DNA from: Oryzias latipes
Taxonomy: Eukaryota > Chordata > Actinopteri > Beloniformes > Adrianichthyidae
DNA: 64,000 nucleotides
Assembly: GCF_002234675.1 (NCBI RefSeq)
Contig: NC_019867.2
Location: forward strand, 28,137,166 to 28,201,165
Direction: 5' to 3'
The notes beneath the pieces were generated by a model. It searched no databases, was not told the origin of the DNA, and worked only from the letters and a program-made list of their open reading frames with translations. Shown one piece after another: positions 1 through 23,000 of the stretch (position 1 is the stretch's first letter; each line of letters starts with the position of its first letter). A program made the translations under genes and the position numbers.

Positions 1-545
<545 letters not shown>

Positions 546-594
546 CCGCCCCTATTGACTAACATTTACACCAGACAGTAATGATGATATTCAT

Positions 595-930
595 CCAGCA
601 TCTTGTTGCCTCATGATTGTACCCCCTCCTCCCACCACCTCTGTAACCACCCTCCAGATTTCCTTAACTCCCCTGTTCCCCCTTTCTTCTGTACCCTTGC
701 CCCCCATCTCCAACTCCCCTCCCTTCTTTCCTCTTCCTCCTTTCCGTCCAGTCCAACAACAAAAAAATTACAAAAGGGAGTTTATACAAATACACACCTT
801 GTGTGACTGAAGATCCAGAACTCCCTGTTGTAAAAGTGAAATATGTCCAACACGAGAGGCCTTCAGCTCTTATCTGTCTGTTCAGCTGTTGGACAGGACA
901 AGTAAAAAAAAATAAAAAATAAAAAAACAA
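595..930 (+). mobile_element. Old, 5'-truncated copy of the GC-rich poly(A) retroelement
   Basis: This stretch is the reverse complement, in diverged form, of the poly(T) ends of the two large repeats at 44630 and 61190. The C-rich part (600-750) matches the G-rich part near 44850-44920 in reverse, and the block ending CTGTTGGACAGGAC (about 885-900) is the same 3' terminal motif. It ends in an A-rich tail at 903-928. Read on the plus strand it is therefore a 3' fragment with poly(A), which is what 5' truncation during target-primed reverse transcription gives. No target duplication was recognised. Confidence 0.65.
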
Positions 931-2505
931 GCTTTTTTCTGCTCTGGAACATCAAAAACGTGTTAATTCAAAAGAAAAAGTGTCTTTACACTTCCTTTTT
1001 TTTAAATTACTGAATTCCTTTGACCTTAATCCCAGCTCAGCATCTCTCATGTTTGCAGCTTGTTGATAAACTGAATGCTTCCACACAGAAAGACCACATC
1101 AGCCTCATCCCTGCATCTGACCTAGACATTAAAAACTTAATTGTGCATTTTTTGTTGTTGTTTTTAAACTCTTACTTCATTTGGCTCTTTTATGCACTGG
1201 GTTTTAGAGACTGTCTATTCATCTTGGTCTGCTAACTAAAAGTTCCTGATTAGTTCAAGGATCAGACTAAAGCTTGTGAGTTTTTGTCAGTTTGCTTCTC
1301 CCAAGCAGCAGACTGTCATCCCTTTTTCTGTTCCATCAAATTAGATTCTAAAAACTGAACTTAAACACTATGGTCCTTTAGTTAATGTGTTTTTATTGCT
1401 TCCTCTGTAAGTTGTAAAGCATCTGGTTATCATCGATTGGGTTCAGATGTCAGGTAAAAAGTACATATTGACTTGACTGCCAGTGCAGTATGCCTGTGGA
1501 AAATATGTGATCCAGATCATGTTATTCTGATCTTTAAAGGTTGATCTAGATTCCAGATCTAGATTCCAGATCAACCAATGCAGCATTTCTCTGAGTTTGG
1601 GTTTTACACGAGGTACTTCAAATGGCTCTAAAATGAGAACAAAAGCCAGTTTTGAAATAAAAACTCAAGCATGTTCTGTTTTAAAATCTATATATTCATT
1701 TTCAATCAAAACGTTTTCGTCCAGATTCACTGTTACTTCTTTCTCTTATTAGGTGGATTCCCAAAACACTCCACACATCTGCTCCTGGTTCAGCCCTTCA
1801 ATCAAATTTTAGAACCCTTTGTGGCCCACAAGTCGAAAAGTTTGCCCACCGCTGATGGCTGTTTCAAGCTATTTTTATGAGGTGTGGTAACGCAAACAGA
1901 TGTCAACAATCCATCGATGATCACTAGTTTCCTAAATTTCAGCCCACTGTTGCATTTCCACATCCCATTAATCCAAAGGGAACATTCTTAGAACATTCCA
2001 GCACATTGTGTGATCACGTCTTTGCTAAATTCAAAGTGTTTCCACACATTGGACTGGGATGACGGACTGATCTTTTTTTTTTTGCTGCCATTGTCATCAC
2101 GTGTCGTCATCGTCTGTGATGCACTTGGTTATTTTTACAGTAAAATAAACCTACAGTGTCTCAATCCGAATGGTATTTTCCAATTTCAGTTATAATCGGT
2201 TCATTTCATTTTGACATTATTTTATAATGGTATAGTCGGATTTGATTCAACTAACAACTTGCATCAGACAGATCAATCTGGTTGGATTAATTAATTAATT
2301 GATTAATATTTAAACCTCTAATCTGCCTTTACTGTATTAGAAAGATTTACGTTTAAGTAATTTATCGTAACGTCATAGACAAAAATCTATTTTCACCCCT
2401 GAGTTTAGCCGATGAAGTATTACAGGAATCAGTTTTCTATTCCTTATTTTTACAGATTGCCTATGGCATCACTGGTGCTGCAAGTTCAACAAAAAATTAC
2501 CTTTA
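931..2505. other. No gene recognised (AT-rich intergenic)
   Basis: No exon with homology could be read on either strand. The only structure seen is a short imperfect palindrome at 1539-1576 built from two 13-base direct units (CTAGATTCCAGAT). Confidence 0.5.
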
Positions 2506-2507
2506 AT

Positions 2508-2890
2508 AATAAATAATAATAATACATTTTATTTATATGGCGCCATTCTGGACACTCAAGGTCGCCTCACAGTACAAAAGATAAGTAAAACCATAAAAAC
2601 ACAACAACAATAAACACAAATAAGTTAACAGTTGATGGAAAAGGTGAGCTTCGAGATGTTTGGAGAGCTGAGAAAGTCCACATTTTGTAGATCAGAGGGG
2701 AGGGAGTTCCAGAGCTGCTGAATGCTCTGCCCCCCCATGGAAATGATACGTGATCGTTGAGCAGCCAGTCGAAGGGAGGAAGAGGATCTGAGGGAACGAG
2801 TGGGGGCAGCAACAGTTAAGAGCTCTACGTCAGACATGTAACAGAAGAGCCGTTTACTCTCTTGGCTGTTGCTTCTCCTCACCTACTGCA
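2508..2890 (-). mobile_element. LINE 3' end fragment (L2-like)
   Basis: On the minus strand, 2625-2882 encodes a degraded C-terminus of a fish LINE reverse transcriptase protein: a region like TRSLRSSSSLRL followed by QLWNSLPSDL, the usual APKLWNSLP-type motif of these elements. The plus-strand start has a TAA-rich microsatellite and TTTATTTATA block typical of the 3' end of this LINE type. It is 5'-truncated with no RT core. It lies downstream of pomt1. Confidence 0.7.
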
Positions 2891-3747
2891 GTTCAATCCA
2901 GTAGAAGACGAGAAACCTTGCAGAGTGGGTTTAATGTGATGCATTGATGATAACAGAGAAGACAGTTAACACCACTTTCTCCTCTGAGGTAATGTGTCTT
3001 TGTTTCAAAATGGAGTGGTTTAAAATTCTCAAAGACTTTATTGGAAATTTAATGAACTGAAACTTGACAACTGCAGATATTTGTGCCACAGATGGATGTG
3101 GACTGAATTTAGGATGGATTGGTTTGACCTGGTTTCACTGCTAACTTGTTTCATTATTCCTTTTCTGAATATTTTACTATTCTGAATTTTAACTCACAAA
3201 ATTTACTCCAACATTAACTCTACATAAAAAAATTACAGGTATTTGAATTCTTGAATGATATTTTTCTGAATCTTTACTTTTTATGGTTCTGGTATGAAGC
3301 AGGTTGTTATAAAACCCCCTTTTTCTGGGAAAAGGGCTCCAAAACAGACGAACAGAGTTTGTTTCAATCTAACCCGATGCTGTTGCTCCTGTTTGCACAC
3401 ATGCTGACTCATACTCCACCCTGGGGACCTCAATGTTTAGAAGACGGACCACCTCAGGATCAGGTCTGGACTGCAGGTCTTTGTCATAAACACTCCTGCA
3501 TGGATTATCTGGCATGTGACTCATGGACTCACTAAGCCAGAACATAAGTTCCAGACTTTTTGAACCTGGTCTAATGTTGTAGCTCACAGTCAAGGAGCAG
3601 CTCAGGGTTCTAGCTTTGCTTCGTAACGAACTTCTTGGCACAGACGTACTTGCAGGTAACAGACCACAGTCCGAGTTCTGCATCTTCACATCTCGGTGTG
3701 AGATTCTCCTGACGGTTCCATCAGGTGCAGGCCCTCGTTGAAATGTC
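2891..3747. other. Downstream flank / probable 3' untranslated region of pomt1
   Basis: No coding homology is seen. On the minus strand this follows the pomt1 stop codon, so part of it should be 3' UTR. A TTTATT at 3037-3042 (AATAAA on the minus strand) is a possible poly(A) signal, about 700 bases from the stop, but nothing else supports it. Confidence 0.35.
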
Positions 3748-14155
<10,408 letters not shown>

Positions 14156-15475
14156 CTCTGGAAGCGGCTGAGAGAGAAAACAACAAGGAAGAACACAACA
14201 CAGCAAATAAAGATGGACTCCAACCAAAACATGTTTGCTTTGGTCTGTATTTGTATAGTCTTTGCCTAAATGCTGTGATTATTTTCCTAAGTACAATTAG
14301 TGAAGTTGAGACGACTGAGCTGTAATGTTGGACTTAGGGGTGTGACGACAACCGCATCACCGTGGTGATGAGGTCATCACCGCAAGTTTTTTTTTCTTTA
14401 AAGTTCTGCACATGGTGCGTGATCGGAACTATAATAAACACATTAAACACATTCATCTTTGCTGATAATTTACTTTTCCTGCAAGTCCTATGTTCAGACT
14501 TCAAGGGCTTCTGGGGGAAACCTTTTATTACTGTTCTCCTTCACTCCCTCCTGCGCTGCGCGCGCTCCCTCTTCTTACACACACGCGCACGGTTCTAGCA
14601 GCACACACACATCCTCATTCTACAACAGAAGTTTCCGTCTCGCTAGGAAATACACAAATTTACTGCGTTGTAATTATTCATTTCCATTGTATTCATTTCC
14701 ATTACAAGCTGCGTGCGTTCTTCAGTGCGCGACGCAACAGAGAATTTTGTGTTGCGGGGGGGAGGTCGGAAGAGTCCTGACACCACGACTCTTGCTGCTT
14801 CATCAGAATCACACACCGTCACAGCTCTACTCCAGAACGGTTTAATAAAGAATCAGTCAGTGTTATTCTGGGGGAAACCTTTTATTACTGTTCTCCTTCA
14901 CTCTGTAACACCAAACATGAACGCGCACTGTTGGAGTGCAATGAATATCACTACATGTTTTGTTTGGGAACTATTTTGTGCAGCGCAAAGTTACGTGTCT
15001 GTATAGACAAAGGCGGAGCCTCCTTCCCCGTGTTCTTCATGGGTGTCAGGCTTCATCGCTACCGGAAAGGTGACAAAGTGTCTGCAGTCTGTTTATTACT
15101 GGGCAAAATATAATATTCTGAGAAGATGTCTGTGCTAGAGAGCACAGGTGAAGGCTCGTGTGCAGCTTGAGAGCTGATCAACAATCCCACACCGTCACAG
15201 CTGTAGTTGGACTACACAAATAAAACTGGATTGAATTGAGTCTGAAAGCAGTAACGTTTGTCTCGGTTGAGCAGAGATTTTTTCCTCTCCTGCGACTGCT
15301 GCAGGCTGTGTGGACACGTGGTTGGACGGAAGCTTCCTCTTCTTAAAGCGAGCTTTACACTAACTGCAGTTTGAAGGAAAAACTTATTCCCCAGAAAACA
15401 CAGTACTAACAGCTCCTCTGCAAAAAGTGACCAATCGGATCTGAAGGACCTAGCTTAATGCTCTTGTTGTCAAAG
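14156..15475. other. Upstream flank of pomt1 (possible promoter and 5' UTR), repeat-containing
   Basis: No coding exon is seen. A perfect 36-base direct repeat (starting CTGGGGGAAACC) occurs at 14511-14546 and 14868-14903. Repeats of this kind and a GTGTGACGAC start near 14339 suggest a DNA-transposon relic over about 14335-15125. The pomt1 transcription start should be in or near this region, but no core promoter motif is convincing. Confidence 0.4.
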
Positions 15476-15476
15476 G

Positions 15477-16098
15477 TAGTATTTTCCGGACTATAAGTCA
15501 CTGCGGAGTATAAGTTGCACCAGCCCAAAAATGCCCAAAAATTATAAAGTAGACACGGATAAGTCGCACTGGACTATAAGTCGCATTTTGACGGGAAATT
15601 TATTTGACAAAATCTGAGACCAAGATATAATAACTTGCACGAACTGATATGACACAATCATAGCAGACTGTTTATCTCATAATTTCACAGTAATTCTTTC
15701 TCAAACTTATTTATTTATTCCTTTCATGAAGCATCATTGGCCAACTAATACTCTGCTTTCATCCTGTATTTGTAGAAACAGTTGTCATTTTTATTGCATT
15801 TCTGAATCTATGAAATCATTGGAATATAGAATATTATGTTGTTAGCCTTCAAGATCTTACTGTAAAAAAAAGTTTGCTGATTCTCTGAGTCACTTAACAT
15901 ACTCTTAACACTTAACATACCTCATACATCAAATTGACCCAGGAACATCATCTCTGTTCCTCACAAATGAACATAACAGGAGGGTTAACAATGTATTTAT
16001 TTCAATTTATTTCTAATTTAAGTCGCTGCGGAGTATAAGTCGCACCCCTTGCCAAACTATGAAAAAAAGGGCGACTTATGGTCCGGAAAATACGGTAT
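15477..16098. mobile_element. MITE with GTATTTTCCGGAC inverted termini
   Basis: Left end GTATTTTCCGGACTATAAGT and right end ACTTATGGTCCGGAAAATAC are near-perfect inverted repeats of about 22 bases, flanked by TA. Internal sub-repeats such as GCGGAGTATAAGT occur near each end (about 15505 and 16030). No transposase is present. This is a familiar fish MITE type, probably of the Tc1/mariner-pogo group given the TA flanks. Confidence 0.85.
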
Positions 16099-16117
16099 TA
16101 AATATTTTAATGACCTC

Positions 16118-16450
16118 ATGGGGCAGCATGGTGGCGGTGTGGTTAGCGCTCTTACCTCACCTGGTTCAGATCCTGGCTGGGACCTGTTATGTGTAGAGTT
16201 TGCATGTTCTCCCCTTACATGTGTGGGTTTCTTTTCCAGGCACTCTGGCTTCCCCCCACAGTCCAAAAACATGCTTCACAGGTTAACTGGTCACTCTAAA
16301 ATGTCCCTACTTGAGCATGTGTGAGAGTGTGTGCATGTGTGGCCCTGCGACAGACTGGCGACCTGTCCAGGGTGTAGCACGCCTTTGCCCAACAGTAGCA
16401 GTAACTGTAACAGGTTCCTGCAACCCACCAACTCCAAAAATGATACAATA
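16118..16450 (+). repeat. SINE-like dispersed repeat with tRNA-like head
   Basis: Starts GGGGCAGCATGGTGGCGG and contains GTGGTTAGCGCTC (A-box like), GGTTCAGATCC (B-box like) and GAGTTTGCATGTTCTCC, followed by GACTGGCGACCTGTCCAGG. This arrangement is common in teleost genomes. The same family is at 8098-8218 on the other strand. Confidence 0.7.
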
Positions 16451-18030
16451 AGCTATGAAAATGAATGACAGGATGGATATTATCTCAACCCAGAAAACCT
16501 AGCATTTCTTTAAGGAATCAATGCATCCATCAACTGACCAAAATGGAGAGTTATCTCATTGTTCCTCTTGTGTCCCATCAGATGTTGTGTTGTACTTCCA
16601 CAAGAATTATAAAGACATTAATTTAGAACAGGATTTATGTAATGCATCATAGTTCTAAGACAGTAATATTGTAAAGCAGGGATTACTTCCAAATAACAAC
16701 TACAAGTAATCTGTAATGTATTCTGGAGTTAGTTATTCAGCAGGCACTTTTATTTAAAAATATCAAACAAAACAAGCTCACAAAAAAACAGGTCACAAAC
16801 TACGCTGAAGTGCTTTTAGAAAAATGTCTTGGTCATCGCAGACAGAGCTTGTCTTTTAATGTCTGGGAGGATAAACAAATGATTTCGTTTTCTGTCTTTT
16901 CTTGATAATTGAGGCTGCTGTGTGCAGGGAGATGGGCAGGTTATTCCACTAATATGACTGGAGTCACGTGACCCCCCATATGAATGTTTAATCAGGAGCT
17001 GTCAGCTAAATCTATCATTTAATATTTCACATAGATTTCATCCATCAAATTCATTCATGCAACGGTTTAAAAGATCTCAATAAAAACGATATGTTAGTGG
17101 ATATATTTTGGACCTGTAAGCTTGCTGAATTAGTTTGGACCAAATTGTCATAATGGTAACCACATTTCTTTTGGACGTTAAATAAACACCCAATTTGGTT
17201 TAATTGGTTATGGAAATAAGTTATATTCACAATTCTATTTATAATAATAGTTATTATTATTTTTGATAAATATCCTGATCTTATTAAAAAAATATCATAT
17301 TCATTAAACATTTAGAAATAAAAATCAGACCACATCAGACATTATTTATCCAGAGTATAAATAAATAATGCAACAGACCTGTTTAATCAAGTACTAATAA
17401 AAAAAAAACAGTTAAAATCTCTTTTTTTTTTTAGCTTCTATGGATTAACATAATTTCCTTGTATCTATTTATTTTATATCATGTAAAATTGATGAACAGT
17501 TTATTGTTCTGTTCCTTACTTTGTCTTTTTTGTTTTAAATAAAGATTTACTTTAAGAAATTCTTGTAATGAGTTGGGAATACCTTCACAGCAAAAACGGA
17601 CCTGCAGCAGTACGCATACCTGTCCGCGTGACATCTGTGCATGCTCGCTGTTTGTTTTGTTCTGGAAGCCGTTTACATAAAGTTCTACAGAACACAGGAG
17701 TATTTCTGCATGCTACGACACACCTGCTGTGTTGTTTCTCGATCCGCCCAGTTCCATTCGGTTCCCCCCTTCAAGTTTAGTGGGAGGGTACCGCCACGTA
17801 CCGTACCGGAGAGTAAAATCTCTCGTCACAAATGATTTATGCCCAATATGATGATTGTTTCCTGAATGTGTTGCTCGGTTCCGAAATTCTCCCACTTTTT
17901 TTCCTTTCGTTTCTTCTTTTGCTATTTTTTTTTACATCTGCAGCTTCAATTCAAATTCTTTATAACAGTGCCCTCCTCTGGAGTTCCGAGGTACTACAGT
18001 TGGGTGTCACGTTCAATTTCTGAGTTGACT
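16451..18030. other. Intergenic AT-rich stretch, nothing recognised
   Basis: No exon or clear repeat termini are seen between the SINE-like repeat and the MITE at 18032. Open frames here are short and unsupported. Confidence 0.4.
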
Positions 18031-18031
18031 T

Positions 18032-18240
18032 TAATTGTGCTATCTTAGATGACCCCACCCTTACAGTGACGTGTTCTCCCTACCATGACAAATGTGGATA
18101 AAGGTTGAAAGATTTAATGTAATCCATGGACACCAGTGAAGATCACAAATCATTGAAGAAAAAAGGTTCAGTGCACTGTCTAGTGGGTCTAGATGACCCA
18201 ACTCCCAATGTTAAAGTGCCTAGGATAGCACAAGGGTTAA
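18032..18240. mobile_element. AACCCTTGTGCTATCC MITE, copy 1
   Basis: About 205 bases with terminal inverted repeats: TTGTGCTATCTTAG at the left and CTAGGATAGCACAAGGGTTAA at the right. The interior includes ACGTGTTCTCCCTACCATGA and ATCCATGGACACCAGTGAAG. Three more copies lie at 38303, 38529 and 39529. No transposase is present. Confidence 0.85.
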
Positions 18241-19029
18241 ATACATTCCTGCATTCCTGACGCTATAAATATATATTCTGCCTCAAAAGTTTTCTATAAA
18301 AATCTGATTGTTTTCCCCTGTGAGATTTATTTATTTGTCTGTAATTTGATCCCTAGTCTGCATCCCTGAGCACCTTGAGTCAGGCTTACTGAAATATTCT
18401 GCTTTGTGACAGGTAAAAAGTTCTCAGTAATGGGGAGGACTCCACGCCGAAAAGACCTGCCAACAACTCAGAAGTAAATTTATAATGAACTCCTGCCGCT
18501 TTGCAGAAACTGTGTCTTCTGGAAAATGACCACTGGGAACGATTTTAAAATAGATCCAAAGATTTATCTTAGTGGGACTTTAAAAATGTCATTTTTCTTT
18601 TAGGCCATTCTCTTTGAAACATCTTCTAGTTGCTTTACAAAGACAGATGACTGTTTCTATTTATTTTACGTCTTGTTTTGCACACTTTTCATAATAAAGG
18701 CACATTATGCAAAAACCTGTCGAACACCACCTGGCTCCTCGATATTTCTGGCTAGCTTTAAGCTAACCTGTGATTTCTATTAAATACAAATAATAATCAT
18801 GATATTGCACCATTAAAAAATACACACATCAGAAGTCACAATATTTTTTGCTCTCATTTTCTTTGTGTCAGATTTTGACCAGTTTGAGCCTTAGTCACAT
18901 GCACCCACACCTAACCTGTACGGCTAGTGCAGGTTTTTGGGTTGTCTGGGTCCATGACTGCCAGATGAGCACCCATAGTACCACATATTGTCTAATTTCC
19001 TCATCTCTAACAGTCAGGCTGCACTTATG

Positions 19030-19655
19030 AGATGAACAGCACTAACGGGCTCCTTGTGCAGTCCGCAAGATTTGAAAAAATGATAAATTCGTATGGCGTG
19101 CCTGCGTCATCTCTACTTCATATATGCTAAACACAGCGGGCATGTAATGCGCCTTCAAAAATGCACTGAACACGGGTTATTTAAGCATTCGGTGTTCACA
19201 CTTGACTGTTGCTACCCCATAGTGCACAAACTCACAGCTGGAAAAGGCTTGGTGCAAAATGTCAAAACAGTGCAAATCTGATGAATCATGCCCGCAGGCT
19301 TTTTCCTTCACAGCTCTACTATGATATATAAAAGACTTGGTGTCGTAAAATTCCAGCCGGCTTCAAAACACATAATTAATTTCTCCTCCATGATCAATTT
19401 TCAAACAGTTGGCACTTCCGTGACTTGAATAGGACATCATCCATACATCCCTACCAAGCCCGAGTCCCTGACTGGTCAAAGTTCAGCCTGGTTTAACTTT
19501 CAACATGTATTCAATGGTCGCACATTTTGCATGTAGAACCTGAAAGCGATTGTAAAAACTTGCATAGCTACAAGGGAAAATGAGAGTTCTGAGTGCGGAA
19601 GCCTGAAACGTGCACATACGTGCGTTGCCGAGGACCGTGTGAAGGTAGCTTTACC
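19030..19655. repeat. Dispersed repeat family, copy 1 (relative inversion)
   Basis: Contains CGAGTCCCTGACTGGTCAAA, the reverse complement of a block near 23388 and 28588 (TTTGACCAATCAGGGACTCG). It also has GCGTGCCTGCGTCATC and, at the right, GTGCGTTGCCGAGGACCGTG, matching the ends of the other copies. It is a decayed DNA-transposon-like unit of unknown superfamily just downstream of rapgef1. Confidence 0.55.
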
Positions 19656-20038
19656 TTACACTTGCTTGGTGTTTAAATGTTTGCTTCTACTTGATACCCG
19701 CAGCATGCTCGTGGAAAAAAATGTGGATGCCGATTTTGCTCACTGAGCAGTCTACAACCTTGATGTTTTGTGCAGGCCACCTGTGTGACTTGTACAGATT
19801 TGCTCATTTTTTCACCCGCAGAAAGCCATTTTCCACCCCTGGGGGCACTTGTGACTAAGGCTTTAGTCAGGAGCAAGTAGAGTTCAGGGTGGCACGAGGC
19901 AGAATTCTAACTTTTTTTTTTACAAGCTGTTGTTTTCTATGATGACTGTCCGTGTAAACCAGTTTGACAGTGTGGTCAATTCCCGCTTCCCCTTGGATTG
20001 GCCGATAGCAGAACATCAGCGTTCCACATCACGACCAC

Positions 20039-23000
20039 TCATCTCTGGTTGGTCCGAGGAGCATTTCTGGGGCGGATCCTGAGGGACAGCTCCCACAGAG
20101 CCTCCTCTGCCAGGTGGTCATTAAAGTCATTGAAAAATGAAATGATGTCATTGTCAGGCTGCAGAGAGTAGGCCCTGGAGAGGAAGATACACATTCAGCA
20201 CACAGGAAAACTCCAAACAAGCATAAAAGTACGACTCCAACAGGAATCTTACACTTGCTGGTAGCTTCTGAGAGTGTCGAGGATGTTAAACTGCTGCCAG
20301 CGTTTACAAAAGTTCACTTTTGAACCTTGAGATGTCATCACATTATCAGGGTTCCCCAGGTGAACGAAGGTCAAGTCCTGAAGAATCAGCCCTCTGCACA
20401 CAGAGACAGGTGAGGTGACAGCACCACACCCATACAGGCTTTGAAGTTAAAGAATTTCTCAAAAAAAAAAAGAAAAAGCACACTAAAAAGAGGGGTATAG
20501 ACCTACAGGTATGGTATGCAGGGAGGTTCCACCTCAGCTAGAGCTGCTCGGTAGACCCTAAAAGAAGACGAGCTGTCAATCAAGGAGCTCAACTCCTCCA
20601 GGCTCTGGGGCAAAACAAACAAAAAAAAAATGATGAAAAGTCATTTGGAGAACAACAACAAAAAAAAAATAGAAAATGATAACATTCTTGAATGGACCTC
20701 TGTGGTATTTTTCTGCCAGTCAAGACGTCTCAGGGGAGCAGAGTCCAGCGCGGATAAGATGGCCAGGTATGAGTTGAAATTATTCAGTTTCCTCAAGTGC
20801 TGAAGGAAGACATACGATTTAACAGCCGTAAGTAAGCAATTCAAACAGCTCTAATTCATTGTCACATTAGAAGAAATTAGGGAGGAAATGATTGAACAAC
20901 TTAATTCATACATTTGTTATTTTTCTACATTTCAACCAGATCGAACTGTTTGTGGCAAGTTGTTAATCGAATCGAGTTAAACCACTAGGAAATTGTTTCA
21001 AAATGAAATCAATTGATTGTATCGATATTGGGAAATACCATCTGAATGGAGCTTACCTTCATGATCTTCAGGAACTTTAGCAGCAGCTTCTCTCTGTCCT
21101 GAGGTTTTTCTTGAAGGATGATGACTGAACGAACCCTGAAAGTCACACATCATTTAACATCAATGTACATCAATAACCAGATTACTTCAAATTTAAATCA
21201 TATGCTTCTTGTCTGAAAACAGGTTTTATAACTGATAGTGTAGAACAGGGGTCTGCTACCTGCAACCGCATGTGGCTCTTTTACCACTCCATTGAGGCTC
21301 TTTGGTTAAAGAAAAATACAAATGTTTTCAATAAAAAAAAAAAGAGATGTGCTTTTTGGACTAAAAGCCACATCAAGGTAAACAAATCAGCCAGGTCACT
21401 TTATTCAACTCTTTTGCAAACAGTTGAAGGATAGAACTTATCACTTCGTGAAGCTCCTGACTGCAGTACCCATCAACCGGTGCAGCATTGTAATTTACCA
21501 AACTCATAATAAAACATGTGTACCACTGAAAATCAATTGGAGATCAGTAAGCACAGGCAGAATTACTGCACAAGATGCACCAGGATAATAAGGCAGATTG
21601 TTGGAAAAATTCAAGGGTTTAAATGTGTCTCACTGTCTGAAAAATACTGTAAGGGTCACTTAATTAGTTCTGATTTATGAATTTTTAGCTAAGATGCACC
21701 AACAACAGTAAAACTAATTGTGCGTATTGTTTTTTCACTGCTGACTTCAAACTACCTATTGCTAAATTTGCTGCATTGAGATGATGCTATGTAGCACAGG
21801 GTGTCTTTTATTTTGAAAGGAAGTCATGTAAACTATTTCATATTTAAAAATAAGAGCTATTTTGTTTTTAAGTTTTCTTCATGTCAAAACATAGTTCATT
21901 TATATTTATCATAATAGTAACAGTAACATAAATACAAATCAGTTTCTTTTTTTTTTTTCAAAGGGTGAAGTAAGACTTCAAGGCTCTTAGTAGGTTATAG
22001 TCAGTAAGAAATCAACTCGAGTGGCGCTTCAGATGTCAAAGGTTGCAGACCCCTGGATCAGAGTTCGGTGGTTAAAAGCAGAAGAAAATAGTGGACTTGT
22101 CCTTGTTTTTTTTACCAGAAGGAGACATTGTTGAAGTGTTGAGTAAACTTCGTCAAGTTGGGACTCTTCTCCTCATTCTGCTCTTTGGACCACAACAATA
22201 CCTCTGGAAGCTGGACAGAAGAGGCAAGCATGTGACGGGCAGGTGACAATCATAGAGGTGAGACAGACAAAGAATGGTGTAAACCTCGATCCTGAAGAAG
22301 AGCTGAGAGTCCAGCAGAGTCAGCTGCTCGGCTAAATCCTGACTCCTGTAATCCAACAGCGTTCCTGGTCTGTGGAACATGAACATGGACGAGGTGATGT
22401 GACCAATGACAGCCCAACATTTGCTACTGACATCCAATCAGGAGAGACTTCTTACCTGGCAGCAACACCTTTGGAAGCGAGGGGGCAGAAGGAACGAGGA
22501 GAACCGGTTAGCTTCCAACGCTTGTCTATTATGGACAGGAATTTGGAGTGCAGGAGGTGAGCCAAGTCCAGCTTTCCATCCGTCAGAAGACTGAACACCA
22601 GGTCCACCAAGAGAAGCAGCAAATCAGGCTCGAGCTCTACAGGACTGGACAGACACAGCGTTATTTATGAAACCAAAGCTCCAACAGCTTCAATTTTATT
22701 GTTCTTTTGTCTTCTCTTGGCATTAAACCTGACAGTCAAGAGCAGACGTCTGAATGGAGGGAGATTTAGCCGTCTGCTCTTTTGGTGTTTGAGTATTGAC
22801 TTTTTCCAAAATGTTTATTTAAATTTGTCTTTTAAGCATTTCTTTTTTAATCTGACTTCTATGTTCCAAATATGTACAACTGGTCTCATGAAAGTTTTGG
22901 ATTTCACCAATTATTCAAAATGGAATTTGGTTCCCCTTTAATGCTCTTACCTCATACTGTATAAGTAGTTGTCCAGAAGGTTCACTTTTTTTCATTAGTC

